Positions 1-5,727 of a stretch of 10,893 nucleotides of DNA are shown piece by piece. Below the pieces are notes generated by a model that saw nothing but the letters and a program-made list of their open reading frames with translations, did not search any database and was not told the origin of the DNA. Made by a program: the position numbers and the translations under genes. The DNA lies in contig CAKZZR010000123.1 of the NCBI GenBank assembly GCA_937885475.1, forward strand, positions 1-10,893, written 5' to 3'. Numbering within the stretch: the stretch's first letter is position 1; each line of letters opens with the position of its first letter. The DNA is from an uncultured Treponema sp. (GTDB taxonomy: Bacteria > Spirochaetota > Spirochaetia > Treponematales > Treponemataceae).

Positions 1-252
1 CAGGAACCCAACCCCCTTTTTCCGCTGGTCGACAGATTATCCGTTATAGTAAGTAAACTACTGTTTCTACAACGAAAAAAATCAAAAACCGACAGTAAGG
101 GCATTAGATTCTTGAGTGTACCATTTCAGTATAACCCGATAATACTTCTTGTCAAACAAATTTTTTGAAAAATCTTGTAATTTTTTGGTAGAAGAATCGT
201 TTTAAGAGAATACAGTTTGTTTTTGATTGATTTGCGAAGAATGCGTTCTTTC
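1..252. other. AT-rich intergenic stretch, no supported gene
   Basis: Apart from the leftward promoter at 128-155 and its A/T-tract upstream region, nothing here can be assigned. A short perfect inverted repeat (TGCGTT at 242-247, AACGCA at 255-260) straddles the stop codon of the neighbouring nuclease remnant. It lacks a following T-run and is not called a terminator. A minus-strand frame from ATG 104 runs open to the window edge but has no ribosome-binding site, so it is not called as a gene. Confidence 0.5.
128..155 (-). promoter_or_regulatory. Strong sigma70-type promoter reading leftward out of the window
   Basis: Read on the minus strand there is a perfect -35 TTGACA (150-155), a 16-bp spacer and a -10 TATACT (128-133), so transcription should start near 121. 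Upstream (156-190) are alternating A and T tracts resembling an UP element. No convincing gene start lies between 121 and position 1. One frame opens with ATG at 104 and stays open to the edge (34 codons), but it lacks a ribosome-binding site. The promoted gene may start left of the window behind a leader of about 120 nt, or may be an RNA gene. The promoter lies downstream of the nuclease remnant, so it begins a new transcription unit. Confidence 0.65.
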
Positions 253-675
253 TTAACGCAACAAATCGGGCGAAATTCCAAAATCAGCGGCAGTTATCCA
301 GTCGGACTTGGCATCATAATAGGCATTTATTTTAAACCAAATCAAATCCGTTATGCTTAATCGGCTTAACACCTTTTTTGCTCTCATAATGCCTGTCTCC
401 GAATTAACCAGTTTTTGCACGTAGCCCGCCTTATTCTCGTCGCCCTCGTACAAAAAGAACTTAGCCCATCTTTCCCGGCTTGTCAATGTTTCCGGCGACG
501 GCAACGGCGCACCCAGCTCATCCCGGAATTTCGGCAGTTCCACAAGTATAACGTTCAGCCTATCACGTAACGAGCGCCCCCTGCTGGCATTTTTTCGCAT
601 GAACATCATTTTTCCTCGTAAAAAAACATTTGAGATGTCTAACAAAGTACGTACAGAACTTATTAGAAACCCCAT
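253..675 (-). pseudogene. C-terminal remnant of an Rpn/PD-(D/E)XK nuclease-transposase family protein
   Basis: The 140-codon frame resembles the C-terminal half of the Rpn (recombination-promoting nuclease, putative transposase) family. Residues 45-50 read VELPKF, followed by the SRERWAKFF block (66-74), the GIMRAKKVL block (95-103) and a D-rich helix ending ADFGI (121-134). Full family members are about 280-300 residues and begin with a PD-(D/E)XK nuclease domain. That domain is absent here: the first 30 or so residues match nothing familiar, and no nuclease motif was recognised in the 100 bp upstream. A more natural start might be the ATG at 600. The expected C-terminal tail is also short. 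It is most likely a decayed fragment without nuclease activity. Assignment is from remembered family pattern; a real small ORF of other function is not excluded. Confidence 0.5.
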
Positions 676-776
676 GCCTTTTTAAACCGCAACAAGAGCA
701 TAAAACGGCAATCTTTTTAGAGAAAAAAACAAAAAATCATGAATTCTGCTGCAAGAACCGCTCGGACGCGCACACC

Positions 777-1175
777 CTAGCGCTCAGAGGCTTTGGGCGC
801 GTCTTGTTCAGAAGTTTTGTCGCCGGCAGGCTGTGAAGCGGCAACGGTCTTGCGGTAATATTCACCGGTTTCATTTATAAAATGAATGATTGAAAGCCGA
901 TGGGCTTCTGGCAGGGAGTCCAGCACGCTGATTGTTTCGGCGTAATTACGGTACTTTGGCATATCGTCCGGCTCGGATTCAAAGCCAAAGACAAGGCTTT
1001 CCAAAGAGACTCCCAAATAGTCCGCAATCTGAAGGGCAAGGTCGGCACGCGGAGTACCGCCGATGCGTTTTCCTTTTGCGATGTTTGAAACGTCAAAATT
1101 CAATTCGAGCGCAATGACTTTTCGCGCTATATTATTCAGTTCTAGCAGCAGATCAACTCTTTCCCAAAAATTCAT
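777..1175 (-). CDS. XRE-type helix-turn-helix regulator (HTH1)
   Basis: This 132-residue protein has an XRE/Cro-type DNA-binding domain at about residues 4-62, with recognition-helix region NFDVSNIAKGKR (26-37) and the typical closing helix LALQIADYLGVSLESLV (46-62). A short helical segment (77-105) is followed by a polar tail rich in Ala, Lys, Asp and Ser. It is probably a cytoplasmic dimeric repressor; the target is unknown. It is a diverged paralogue of the regulator at 1300-1707: both have FW-x-R near the N-terminus, the A-x-x-I-A closing helix and a similar C-terminal stretch (YAETISVLDSLP against YSDVVDSLNSIP). The ATG at 1175 is the only reasonable start; a clear ribosome-binding site is missing. 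A 19-bp sequence shared with its paralogue lies 37-55 nt upstream and may be an operator. Confidence 0.8.
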   Translation of the reverse strand: MNFWERVDLLLELNNIARKVIALELNFDVSNIAKGKRIGGTPRADLALQIADYLGVSLESLVFGFESEPDDMPKYRNYAETISVLDSLPEAHRLSIIHFINETGEYYRKTVAASQPAGDKTSEQDAPKASER

Positions 1176-1303
1176 AAATTTATTTTGAAGAAAAATTGAG
1201 GAAATTGCGAATTTTTAAGAAAATTTTCACAATTATTTGAATATGTGTGATAAATCGTATCAACAATGGCAACTGCAAAAGTCATGTTCCTTTTCATCAT
1301 CAT
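1172..1303 (-). CDS. Possible 43-residue small ORF between the two XRE genes
   Basis: A frame of 43 codons fills the gap between the two regulator genes. It opens with three in-frame ATG codons (1303, 1300, 1297). The first overlaps the stop of the upstream regulator as ATGA, and its own stop overlaps the ATG of the downstream regulator, again as ATGA. AAGGA lies 6 nt before the third ATG, a good ribosome-binding distance. The predicted peptide starts MMMKRNM and is rich in Asn and Phe; I recognise no family. Against it, the DNA is very AT-rich and contains a 19-bp motif shared with the other regulator's upstream region, so the frame may be chance over a control region. It could be a translational coupling leader rather than a functional peptide. 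Confidence 0.25.
   Translation of the reverse strand: MMMKRNMTFAVAIVDTIYHTYSNNCENFLKNSQFPQFFFKINL
1212..1230. promoter_or_regulatory. Shared 19-bp element, copy upstream of HTH1
   Basis: The sequence TTTTTAAGAAAATTTTCAC matches 17 of 19 positions of the element at 1797-1815 upstream of the paralogous regulator. It contains one copy of TTTTCAC (1224-1230) preceded, 11 bp away, by the degenerate copy TTTTAAG. Half-sites one helical turn apart suit binding by a small HTH dimer, so auto- or cross-regulation by the two XRE proteins is a reasonable inference. AT-richness makes chance similarity possible. Confidence 0.35.
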
Positions 1304-1707
1304 TCCTTGCTCTGCGAATACGGCACTTCGATTTCTTTTATCATGGAAAGAATGGGCGTACGCACTCCCGGCGGAATGGAATTCAAGGAATCAACAACGT
1401 CTGAATAGTCAGAAAGACGCTGCACCGACGCTTTTGCGCGCTTTATTTTATACGGAGAGCCGCCTTCTTTGTTCTTTCCGGTTATAAGGTATTCTGCAGG
1501 ACGGTTAAGCGCATGAGCAATTTTTACGGCAAGCTCTGCCTGCGGCATACTGTCCTGCTTTAAGCCAGAACGAATCGTTGTTTCGTCGCAGCCTGCCATC
1601 TGTGCAAGCTGGCGGCACGTAAGCCCCTGATATTTCATCTCGTCTACTGCACGAATCCAAAATCCGTTACCCGCCCCCTTTGAGGCACCTTCGGCATTAT
1701 CACTCAT
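1300..1707 (-). CDS. XRE-type helix-turn-helix regulator (HTH2)
   Basis: This 135-residue protein has an XRE/Cro-type DNA-binding domain at about residues 17-76. The helix pair GLTCRQLAQMAGCDETTIRS (28-47) is a clear helix-turn-helix, followed by the closing helix AELAVKIAHALNRPAEYLI (57-75). The C-terminal part (95-128) is helical and resembles that of the neighbouring paralogue. It is likely a cytoplasmic transcriptional repressor; no ligand or partner can be inferred. The gene is read leftward toward HTH1, with 124 bp between them. The ATG at 1707 has only a distant AGGAAG about 13-14 nt upstream. Some 90-108 nt upstream lies the better copy of the shared 19-bp element, overlapping a possible promoter (TTGTGA, 16 bp, TGTTAT). 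No prophage or toxin gene adjoins, so its role is open. Confidence 0.85.
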   Translation of the reverse strand: MSDNAEGASKGAGNGFWIRAVDEMKYQGLTCRQLAQMAGCDETTIRSGLKQDSMPQAELAVKIAHALNRPAEYLITGKNKEGGSPYKIKRAKASVQRLSDYSDVVDSLNSIPPGVRTPILSMIKEIEVPYSQSKE

Positions 1708-1783
1708 TCAATGTACCCGCTTCCTACGAAAATTCCCTTTCCGAAACACGGGTTCATTGTTGAATAAAAACAGGGGGCATAAC

Positions 1784-1835
1784 AAAAAACGGGTTATTTT
1801 TCACAAAATTTTCACTTCATGAAAATAAACCCGTT
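1784..1835 (-). terminator. Hairpin terminator after the ACT-domain gene, overlapping an operator-like element
   Basis: The arms AACGGGTTATTTT (1788-1800) and AAAATAAACCCGTT (1822-1835) pair over 13 bp with a single bulged base (1827) and a 21-nt loop. On the minus strand the stem runs into TTTTTTG, which fits a rho-independent terminator for the rhomboid-ACT transcript, ending 32 nt after the ACT stop. A second, smaller inverted repeat (ATTTTCA, 5 nt, TGAAAAT at 1808-1826) overlaps one arm and is mutually exclusive with it. The GC part of the stem is only four pairs, so termination may be partial and read into HTH2. Confidence 0.55.
1797..1815. promoter_or_regulatory. Shared 19-bp element, copy upstream of HTH2
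   Basis: TTTTTCACAAAATTTTCAC contains two direct copies of TTTTCAC (1798-1804 and 1809-1815) exactly 11 bp apart, that is, on the same face of the helix. It matches the element at 1212-1230 in 17 of 19 positions. On the minus strand it overlaps a weak -35 TTGTGA that could serve HTH2, so a bound regulator would block that promoter. Function is inferred. Confidence 0.4.
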
Positions 1836-1866
1836 CTCTGAGACTGATTGATTGTTCGCGTTTGTG

Positions 1867-2136
1867 CTAGATGCGGTGCATTGCAGTAAACACTTTTTCT
1901 GCCATAACGTTGATTTCGACGTCCATTTCGGCGGCTTTTTTAGAAAGTGCGCTGCGAAGTCCGTCAATGTCCAGATCGGCGTTCTCAAAACTGACCATCA
2001 TCATCATGACAAAATTGCCAGAAAGAATTGTCTGCGTGATGTCGGCAATGTTGATTTTATGCTCTGCAAGGAATGAGCTTACGCTCGCTATGATTCCTAC
2101 TTTGTCGCTTCCTACTACTGTAATAATCGCATTCAT
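1867..2136 (-). CDS. ACT-domain protein of the UPF0237 family
   Basis: This 89-residue protein is essentially a single ACT domain. The N-terminus MNAIITVVGSDKVGIIASVS is the first beta strand plus the Asp-Lys-Val-Gly-Ile loop, where ACT domains usually bind amino acids, and the C-terminus ends FTAMHRI, a hallmark I associate with UPF0237. The length is normal for the family. ACT domains are small-molecule (often amino acid) sensing modules; UPF0237 proteins stand alone, resemble a GcvR half and have no settled function. A run of four Met (about residues 44-47) lies in the central strand. The gene follows the rhomboid gene by 24 bp in the same direction and probably shares its transcript. No strong ribosome-binding site precedes the ATG. 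A hairpin terminator lies downstream at 1784-1835. Confidence 0.88.
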   Translation of the reverse strand: MNAIITVVGSDKVGIIASVSSFLAEHKINIADITQTILSGNFVMMMMVSFENADLDIDGLRSALSKKAAEMDVEINVMAEKVFTAMHRI

Positions 2137-2160
2137 GGCTTTATCTTAGCGTATTCGCGC

Positions 2161-2922
2161 CTAAAGTTCAATTGAACCGACAACGGTGGTGTCGTCATCA
2201 TCGTCGCGCGTTTTGCCAGAACCACGACTTGAGCGCGCAAAACGCGGGCTCTGGCTGTCAATTTCCTCAAGCCGCTTTCGCGCCGCCGTTTTTTTTGCGT
2301 CCTCGCCGGACTTTGCAGTTGCCTTGGGGCGCGGCGTTGCCAAAAACGCAAAAAGGCTTCCGCATAAGCCACCCGCAATGTGTGCCAAGGTTGAGATGTT
2401 CTGCTTTTCACCGGTGCCAAGGATTTCGCGTCCGATGTACAGCACAAGGATAAGTATGAACGAAAGCGGAATCTGGCTTTTTGAGATGGACGTGAACGAG
2501 GCAAGCAGAATCATCATGAACGCGATGTCGCTTGAGCCGACCAGCGCCACCGGGCTGAAGCATGCGTTAAGCACGCCTGTAACGAGCGAAGTTACGGACA
2601 TCATGACCACGAGCACCGGCGAACCGTAGCGTTCCTCTATGACGGGGCCGAGCAGCAGGATGAATGCCATGTTTGAAAGAAAATGGTTCCAGTCGGAATG
2701 CCCGAACACGTGAAGCAAAAGCTTGAGATAGTCAGGCAGAAACGCGCTGTTAAAGGGAACGGAGCTTGCGCTGTTGCCGGGCGCAGTAAAGAGCAGCGGA
2801 ATGATTTTGTTCCCCGAAAATCCGTCTGCAATCAAAACGGCGGCGGCGACCAAGGCAAAGGTCAGCGTAACCGGCGCGTTGTAGGTGATTCGTATTTTGG
2901 ATAGAAAATTCTTTTTTGCCAT
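2161..2922 (-). CDS. Rhomboid-family intramembrane serine protease with GSSD active-site variant
   Basis: This 253-residue membrane protein has about six hydrophobic segments between residues 16 and 195. Rhomboids cut transmembrane proteins within the bilayer using a Ser-His dyad. The H-x4-H-x3-N motif is present (H75, H80, N84), Ser131 lies in GSSD (129-132), and His181 in HIAGGLCG (181-188), so all catalytic residues are in place. The usual GxSG is altered: the Gly after the serine is Asp132. The protein ends with a hydrophilic tail (about 198-253) with basic patches and a run of five Asp (240-244), probably cytoplasmic. The ATG at 2922 has no ribosome-binding site, and a TATACT -10 box lies so close that the transcript would begin about 2 nt before it. 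The gene diverges from clpS and is followed by the ACT gene. Substrates are unknown. Confidence 0.85.
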   Translation of the reverse strand: MAKKNFLSKIRITYNAPVTLTFALVAAAVLIADGFSGNKIIPLLFTAPGNSASSVPFNSAFLPDYLKLLLHVFGHSDWNHFLSNMAFILLLGPVIEERYGSPVLVVMMSVTSLVTGVLNACFSPVALVGSSDIAFMMILLASFTSISKSQIPLSFILILVLYIGREILGTGEKQNISTLAHIAGGLCGSLFAFLATPRPKATAKSGEDAKKTAARKRLEEIDSQSPRFARSSRGSGKTRDDDDDTTVVGSIEL

Positions 2923-2930
2923 ATATTTGG

Positions 2931-2959
2931 AGTATAGCGCAAATTGTGGTATATTTTAA
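2931..2959 (-). promoter_or_regulatory. Promoter of the rhomboid-ACT unit
   Basis: On the minus strand the -10 is TATACT (2931-2936) and a moderate -35 TTAAAA (2954-2959) lies 17 bp away. The predicted start point, near 2924, leaves about 2 nt before the rhomboid ATG. The clpS -10 box lies inside this promoter's spacer, so both cannot be occupied at once. Confidence 0.5.
2947..2955 (+). promoter_or_regulatory. Extended -10 promoter of clpS-clpA
   Basis: TGGTATATT is a TGn-extended -10 (TG at 2947-2948, hexamer TATATT at 2950-2955). The possible -35 at 2927-2932 (TTGGAG) is weak, as is usual for extended -10 promoters. Counting 7 nt downstream puts the start point at 2962, exactly the A of the clpS ATG, and there is no ribosome-binding site, so the mRNA may be leaderless. 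Confidence 0.5.
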
Positions 2960-2961
2960 AT

Positions 2962-3276
2962 ATGGCAAATACAGCAGTTGAGAACAGACAGAATTCTGAC
3001 GTTGCGGAGGATTTTTCCTTAGAAATTCCCCCGGAATGCAGCGTTGTCTTCTATAATGATGACTTTACCACAAAAGAATTTGTGGTTGAGATTCTGATTT
3101 CGATTTTTCACAAGACGCAGAGCGACGCAGAAGCCCTTATGGAGCTTGTTCACCGCGCCGGAAAAGCGGTTGTGGGCGTTTACACGTATGACATTGCCGT
3201 AACCAGAGCAAACATGGCGACCAGCCGCGCGCGAAAAAGCGGTTACCCCTTGAAAGTCGAGGTAGAAAAAGAATGA
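2962..3276 (+). CDS. clpS: ClpS, N-degron adaptor for ClpAP
   Basis: ClpS binds proteins with destabilising N-terminal residues and delivers them to the ClpA unfoldase in the cytoplasm. The 104-residue product has a flexible N-terminal arm (about 1-24) and the core with YNDDFTTKEF (31-40) and ELVHRAGKAVVGVYTYDIA (61-79). N32, D33 and H64 align with E. coli Asn34, Asp35 and His66, which hold the substrate's alpha-amino group. The position of the E. coli gatekeeper Met40 is Lys38 here, which could change which N-terminal residues fit. The start at 2962 is chosen because the upstream TTG (2944) would place coding sequence inside the promoter and adds residues not typical of ClpS. The stop overlaps the clpA start as ATGA, indicating translational coupling and balanced expression. 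Confidence 0.93.
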   Translation: MANTAVENRQNSDVAEDFSLEIPPECSVVFYNDDFTTKEFVVEILISIFHKTQSDAEALMELVHRAGKAVVGVYTYDIAVTRANMATSRARKSGYPLKVEVEKE

Positions 3277-5615
3277 AAATAAGCACGATTTTAGGAAAAA
3301 TTCTTTCGGAAGCGCTGATTATCGCAAAAAAAGCAGACCACGAATTCATTACGCCGGAGCACCTTTTGTTTTCTGCGCTGGAAACGGACTTGGTCTGCCA
3401 GCTTTTGAACGCAAGCGGTGCGAACATTGAAAAGCTTAAGGACGACATAAAATTCTACCTTGAATCGAAGGTGCCGTGCCTGGCAGAAAACGCCGACCGC
3501 ACCAAGCCGCCGCTTGAAACGCTGGGCTTTCAGTCCGTAATGAACAGGGCGGTGTTCCACTGTGTTTCCAGCGACAGGACGGTGGTTGACATAACGGACG
3601 TTCTGGTGAGCATGCTTGACGAAAAGAAAAATTACTGCGCGTACTACATGCAGCTAAGCGGCATTGACCGCATCTCGCTCTTGGAATCGATTACGAGATT
3701 CCGCCGCCTTACCGAAGAAAACAACGCCGCAAACCAAGAGGCGGCGCAGGCGAATTTTCAGAGCACGGGGGCAAGCAAAAAGAGCGCGCTGGAACGCTTT
3801 ACTACCGACATGACCGAGGCGGCGCAGCACGGCGAATACGACGCGCTTATCGGGCGGCAGGACGAACTGGAGCGGACAATCCAGGTTTTATGCCGCCGCG
3901 TAAAGAACAACCCCTTGCACGTGGGCGATGCTGGCGTAGGCAAAACCGCCGTTACGCAGGGGCTGGCGCAGCGAATCGTACAAGGGCGCGTGCCGGAGGA
4001 GCTTAAGCAGAGCCGAATTTATTCATTGGATTTGGGGCTGCTGCTTGCCGGCTCAAAGTTCCGCGGAGATTTTGAGGAGCGCATTCACGCCGTAATTGAC
4101 GAGCTGACTCGCAAGAAAAAAGCGATTCTTTTTATTGATGAGATTCACATGATTATGGGCGCGGGAACCAACGGAAATTCCAGCACGGATGCGGCAAACC
4201 TTTTAAAACCGGTGCTTTCCACCGGAAAGCTGCGCGTAATCGGCTCCACCACGTTCGAGGAATTTTCCAAGCATTTTGAAAAAGACAGGGCGCTTTTACG
4301 CCGCTTCCAAAAAATAGACATCGCAGAACCTTCAAAGGACGAAACGCTAAAGATTGTGAGCGGGCTTTTGGACCGTTACGAAAGCTTCCATAACGTTAAG
4401 TTTCAGAAGTCCGCCGTTGAAGCGGCTGTGGATCTTTCCGTGCAGTTTTTGGCAGACCGCCGCTTGCCGGACAAGGCCATAGACATCATTGACGAAGCCG
4501 GCTCGCTTGCAAAAATAAAAAAGAACGGAGGTTTTGAGGGAGACTCCTCCCACCACGAAACCGCCGTTGTAAGCGTTTCTACCATTAAAAAGGTCGTCTC
4601 AAAAATGGCGCATGTTCCGCTTGAGTCGCTTAACGGCGGGGAACGCGACACGCTTGCAAAACTGGAACAAAAACTGAAGTCGCAGATTTTTGGTCAGGAC
4701 AGCGCGGTGGAAGCCGTTGCAAAGGCAGTCAAAAAATCACGAGCGGGCTTGAAGAACCCCGAAAAACCGGACGCAAGTTTTTTGTTTGTGGGACCAACCG
4801 GCGTTGGAAAAACGGAGCTTGCGCGCAGTCTTGCCGCAGAGCTTGGAATTCCGCTTTTGCGTTACGACATGAGCGAATATCAGGAGCGGCACACAGTAAG
4901 CCGCCTTATAGGTTCGCCCGCAGGATACGTGGGGTACGAGTCTGGCGGACTTTTGACGGACGACGTACGCAAGAATCCGCATTCCGTCATTCTGTTTGAC
5001 GAGATAGAAAAAGCGCATCAGGACATATACAATGTATTCCTTCAGGTGCTGGACTACGGATTTTTGACGGACAATCAGGGACGCAAGGCGGACTTCCGCA
5101 ACTGCATCATAATCATGACGAGCAATGCGGGGGCGAGGGACCTTGAACGCCCGGCACTCGGCTTTGATTTTGCGGAGGATTCCAGCAGCACTCGCGCCGA
5201 AAACCTTGAGCTGAAGGAAGCGGTTGAAAAGGAATTCTCACCAGAATTCAGAAACCGGCTGGATGCCGTCATTCCGTTTGCACATTTGGAAAAGAACATC
5301 GTGCTTGACGTGGTGCGAAAGGAATGGAAAAAGCTTGCATCCCGTCTTTCCGCAAAAAAAATACGCCTGTTCGTTACGGAACGTTGCGAGGAATTCCTTT
5401 TGGAGGAAGGCTATTCGCGCTCAATGGGCGCGCGGAACCTTACCCGTACCGTTGAGGACAAAATCGCAAATCCGCTTGTTGACGAAGTGCTGTTTGGCAA
5501 ACTGAGCCACGGCGGCACGGTCATTGCAGACGTAATCGGCGGCGAGATAACGTTCAACTTTGGAGACGGCGTGGAGCTGTACCATCTTGACACCATAACG
5601 GAAGCCGCAGAATAA
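3273..5615 (+). CDS. clpA: ClpA, AAA+ unfoldase subunit of the Clp protease
   Basis: ClpA forms a hexameric ring that unfolds substrates with ATP and feeds them to ClpP. The 780 residues show the usual order: an N-domain (1-145) that docks ClpS, a short linker, AAA-1 with Walker A GDAGVGKT (218-225), Walker B LFIDE (286-290) and arginines at 343-344 (arginine-finger region), then AAA-2 with Walker A GPTGVGKT (507-514), Walker B VILFDE (572-577) and sensor-2 GAR (719-721). LGF at 629-631 sits where E. coli ClpA has its IGL ClpP-docking loop, so it should partner ClpP, encoded elsewhere. There is no long coiled-coil middle domain, which separates it from ClpB and ClpC. Small departures: HVGDAG and TQGLA around Walker A-1, where LVGDAG and AEGLA are commoner. 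The start overlaps the clpS stop. The gene ends 113 bp from the convergent serA. Confidence 0.96.
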   Translation: MKISTILGKILSEALIIAKKADHEFITPEHLLFSALETDLVCQLLNASGANIEKLKDDIKFYLESKVPCLAENADRTKPPLETLGFQSVMNRAVFHCVSSDRTVVDITDVLVSMLDEKKNYCAYYMQLSGIDRISLLESITRFRRLTEENNAANQEAAQANFQSTGASKKSALERFTTDMTEAAQHGEYDALIGRQDELERTIQVLCRRVKNNPLHVGDAGVGKTAVTQGLAQRIVQGRVPEELKQSRIYSLDLGLLLAGSKFRGDFEERIHAVIDELTRKKKAILFIDEIHMIMGAGTNGNSSTDAANLLKPVLSTGKLRVIGSTTFEEFSKHFEKDRALLRRFQKIDIAEPSKDETLKIVSGLLDRYESFHNVKFQKSAVEAAVDLSVQFLADRRLPDKAIDIIDEAGSLAKIKKNGGFEGDSSHHETAVVSVSTIKKVVSKMAHVPLESLNGGERDTLAKLEQKLKSQIFGQDSAVEAVAKAVKKSRAGLKNPEKPDASFLFVGPTGVGKTELARSLAAELGIPLLRYDMSEYQERHTVSRLIGSPAGYVGYESGGLLTDDVRKNPHSVILFDEIEKAHQDIYNVFLQVLDYGFLTDNQGRKADFRNCIIIMTSNAGARDLERPALGFDFAEDSSSTRAENLELKEAVEKEFSPEFRNRLDAVIPFAHLEKNIVLDVVRKEWKKLASRLSAKKIRLFVTERCEEFLLEEGYSRSMGARNLTRTVEDKIANPLVDEVLFGKLSHGGTVIADVIGGEITFNFGDGVELYHLDTITEAAE

Positions 5616-5631
5616 CCCCCTCGGCACGAAT

Positions 5632-5674
5632 AAAAAAAAAGCCCGGCCTGCAAAAGTCCCCAGATGCAGACCGG
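5632..5674 (-). terminator. Rho-independent terminator of the serA transcript
   Basis: The arms 5643-5652 and 5665-5674 pair over 10 bp; on the minus strand the single non-Watson-Crick position is a G-U wobble. The loop is 12 nt, and the stem is followed in the minus direction by a run of nine T (5632-5640). This fits termination of serA, 54 nt past its stop. In the clpA direction the stem has a C-A mismatch and is followed only by TAAAAACATTTTTA, so rightward termination would be weaker. Confidence 0.85.
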
Positions 5675-5727
5675 ACTAAAAACATTTTTACTTTTCTCCT
5701 AAGTCAAAAATGCCCAGAATATAGCCT

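Noticed and set aside
242..260. Inverted repeat TGCGTT/AACGCA as terminator of the nuclease remnant
   Set aside because: The stem has only 6 bp, overlaps the stop codon and is not followed by a T-run.
777..1707. The two XRE regulators as controller (C) proteins of the restriction-modification pair
   Set aside because: They are more than 5 kb away, beyond clpSA, serA and the pair itself; no matching operator was seen near the methyltransferase or endonuclease starts.
2944..2961. TTG start at 2944 for clpS
   Set aside because: It would place the -10 box inside the coding region and adds six residues not typical of ClpS; the ATG at 2962 fits family and promoter.
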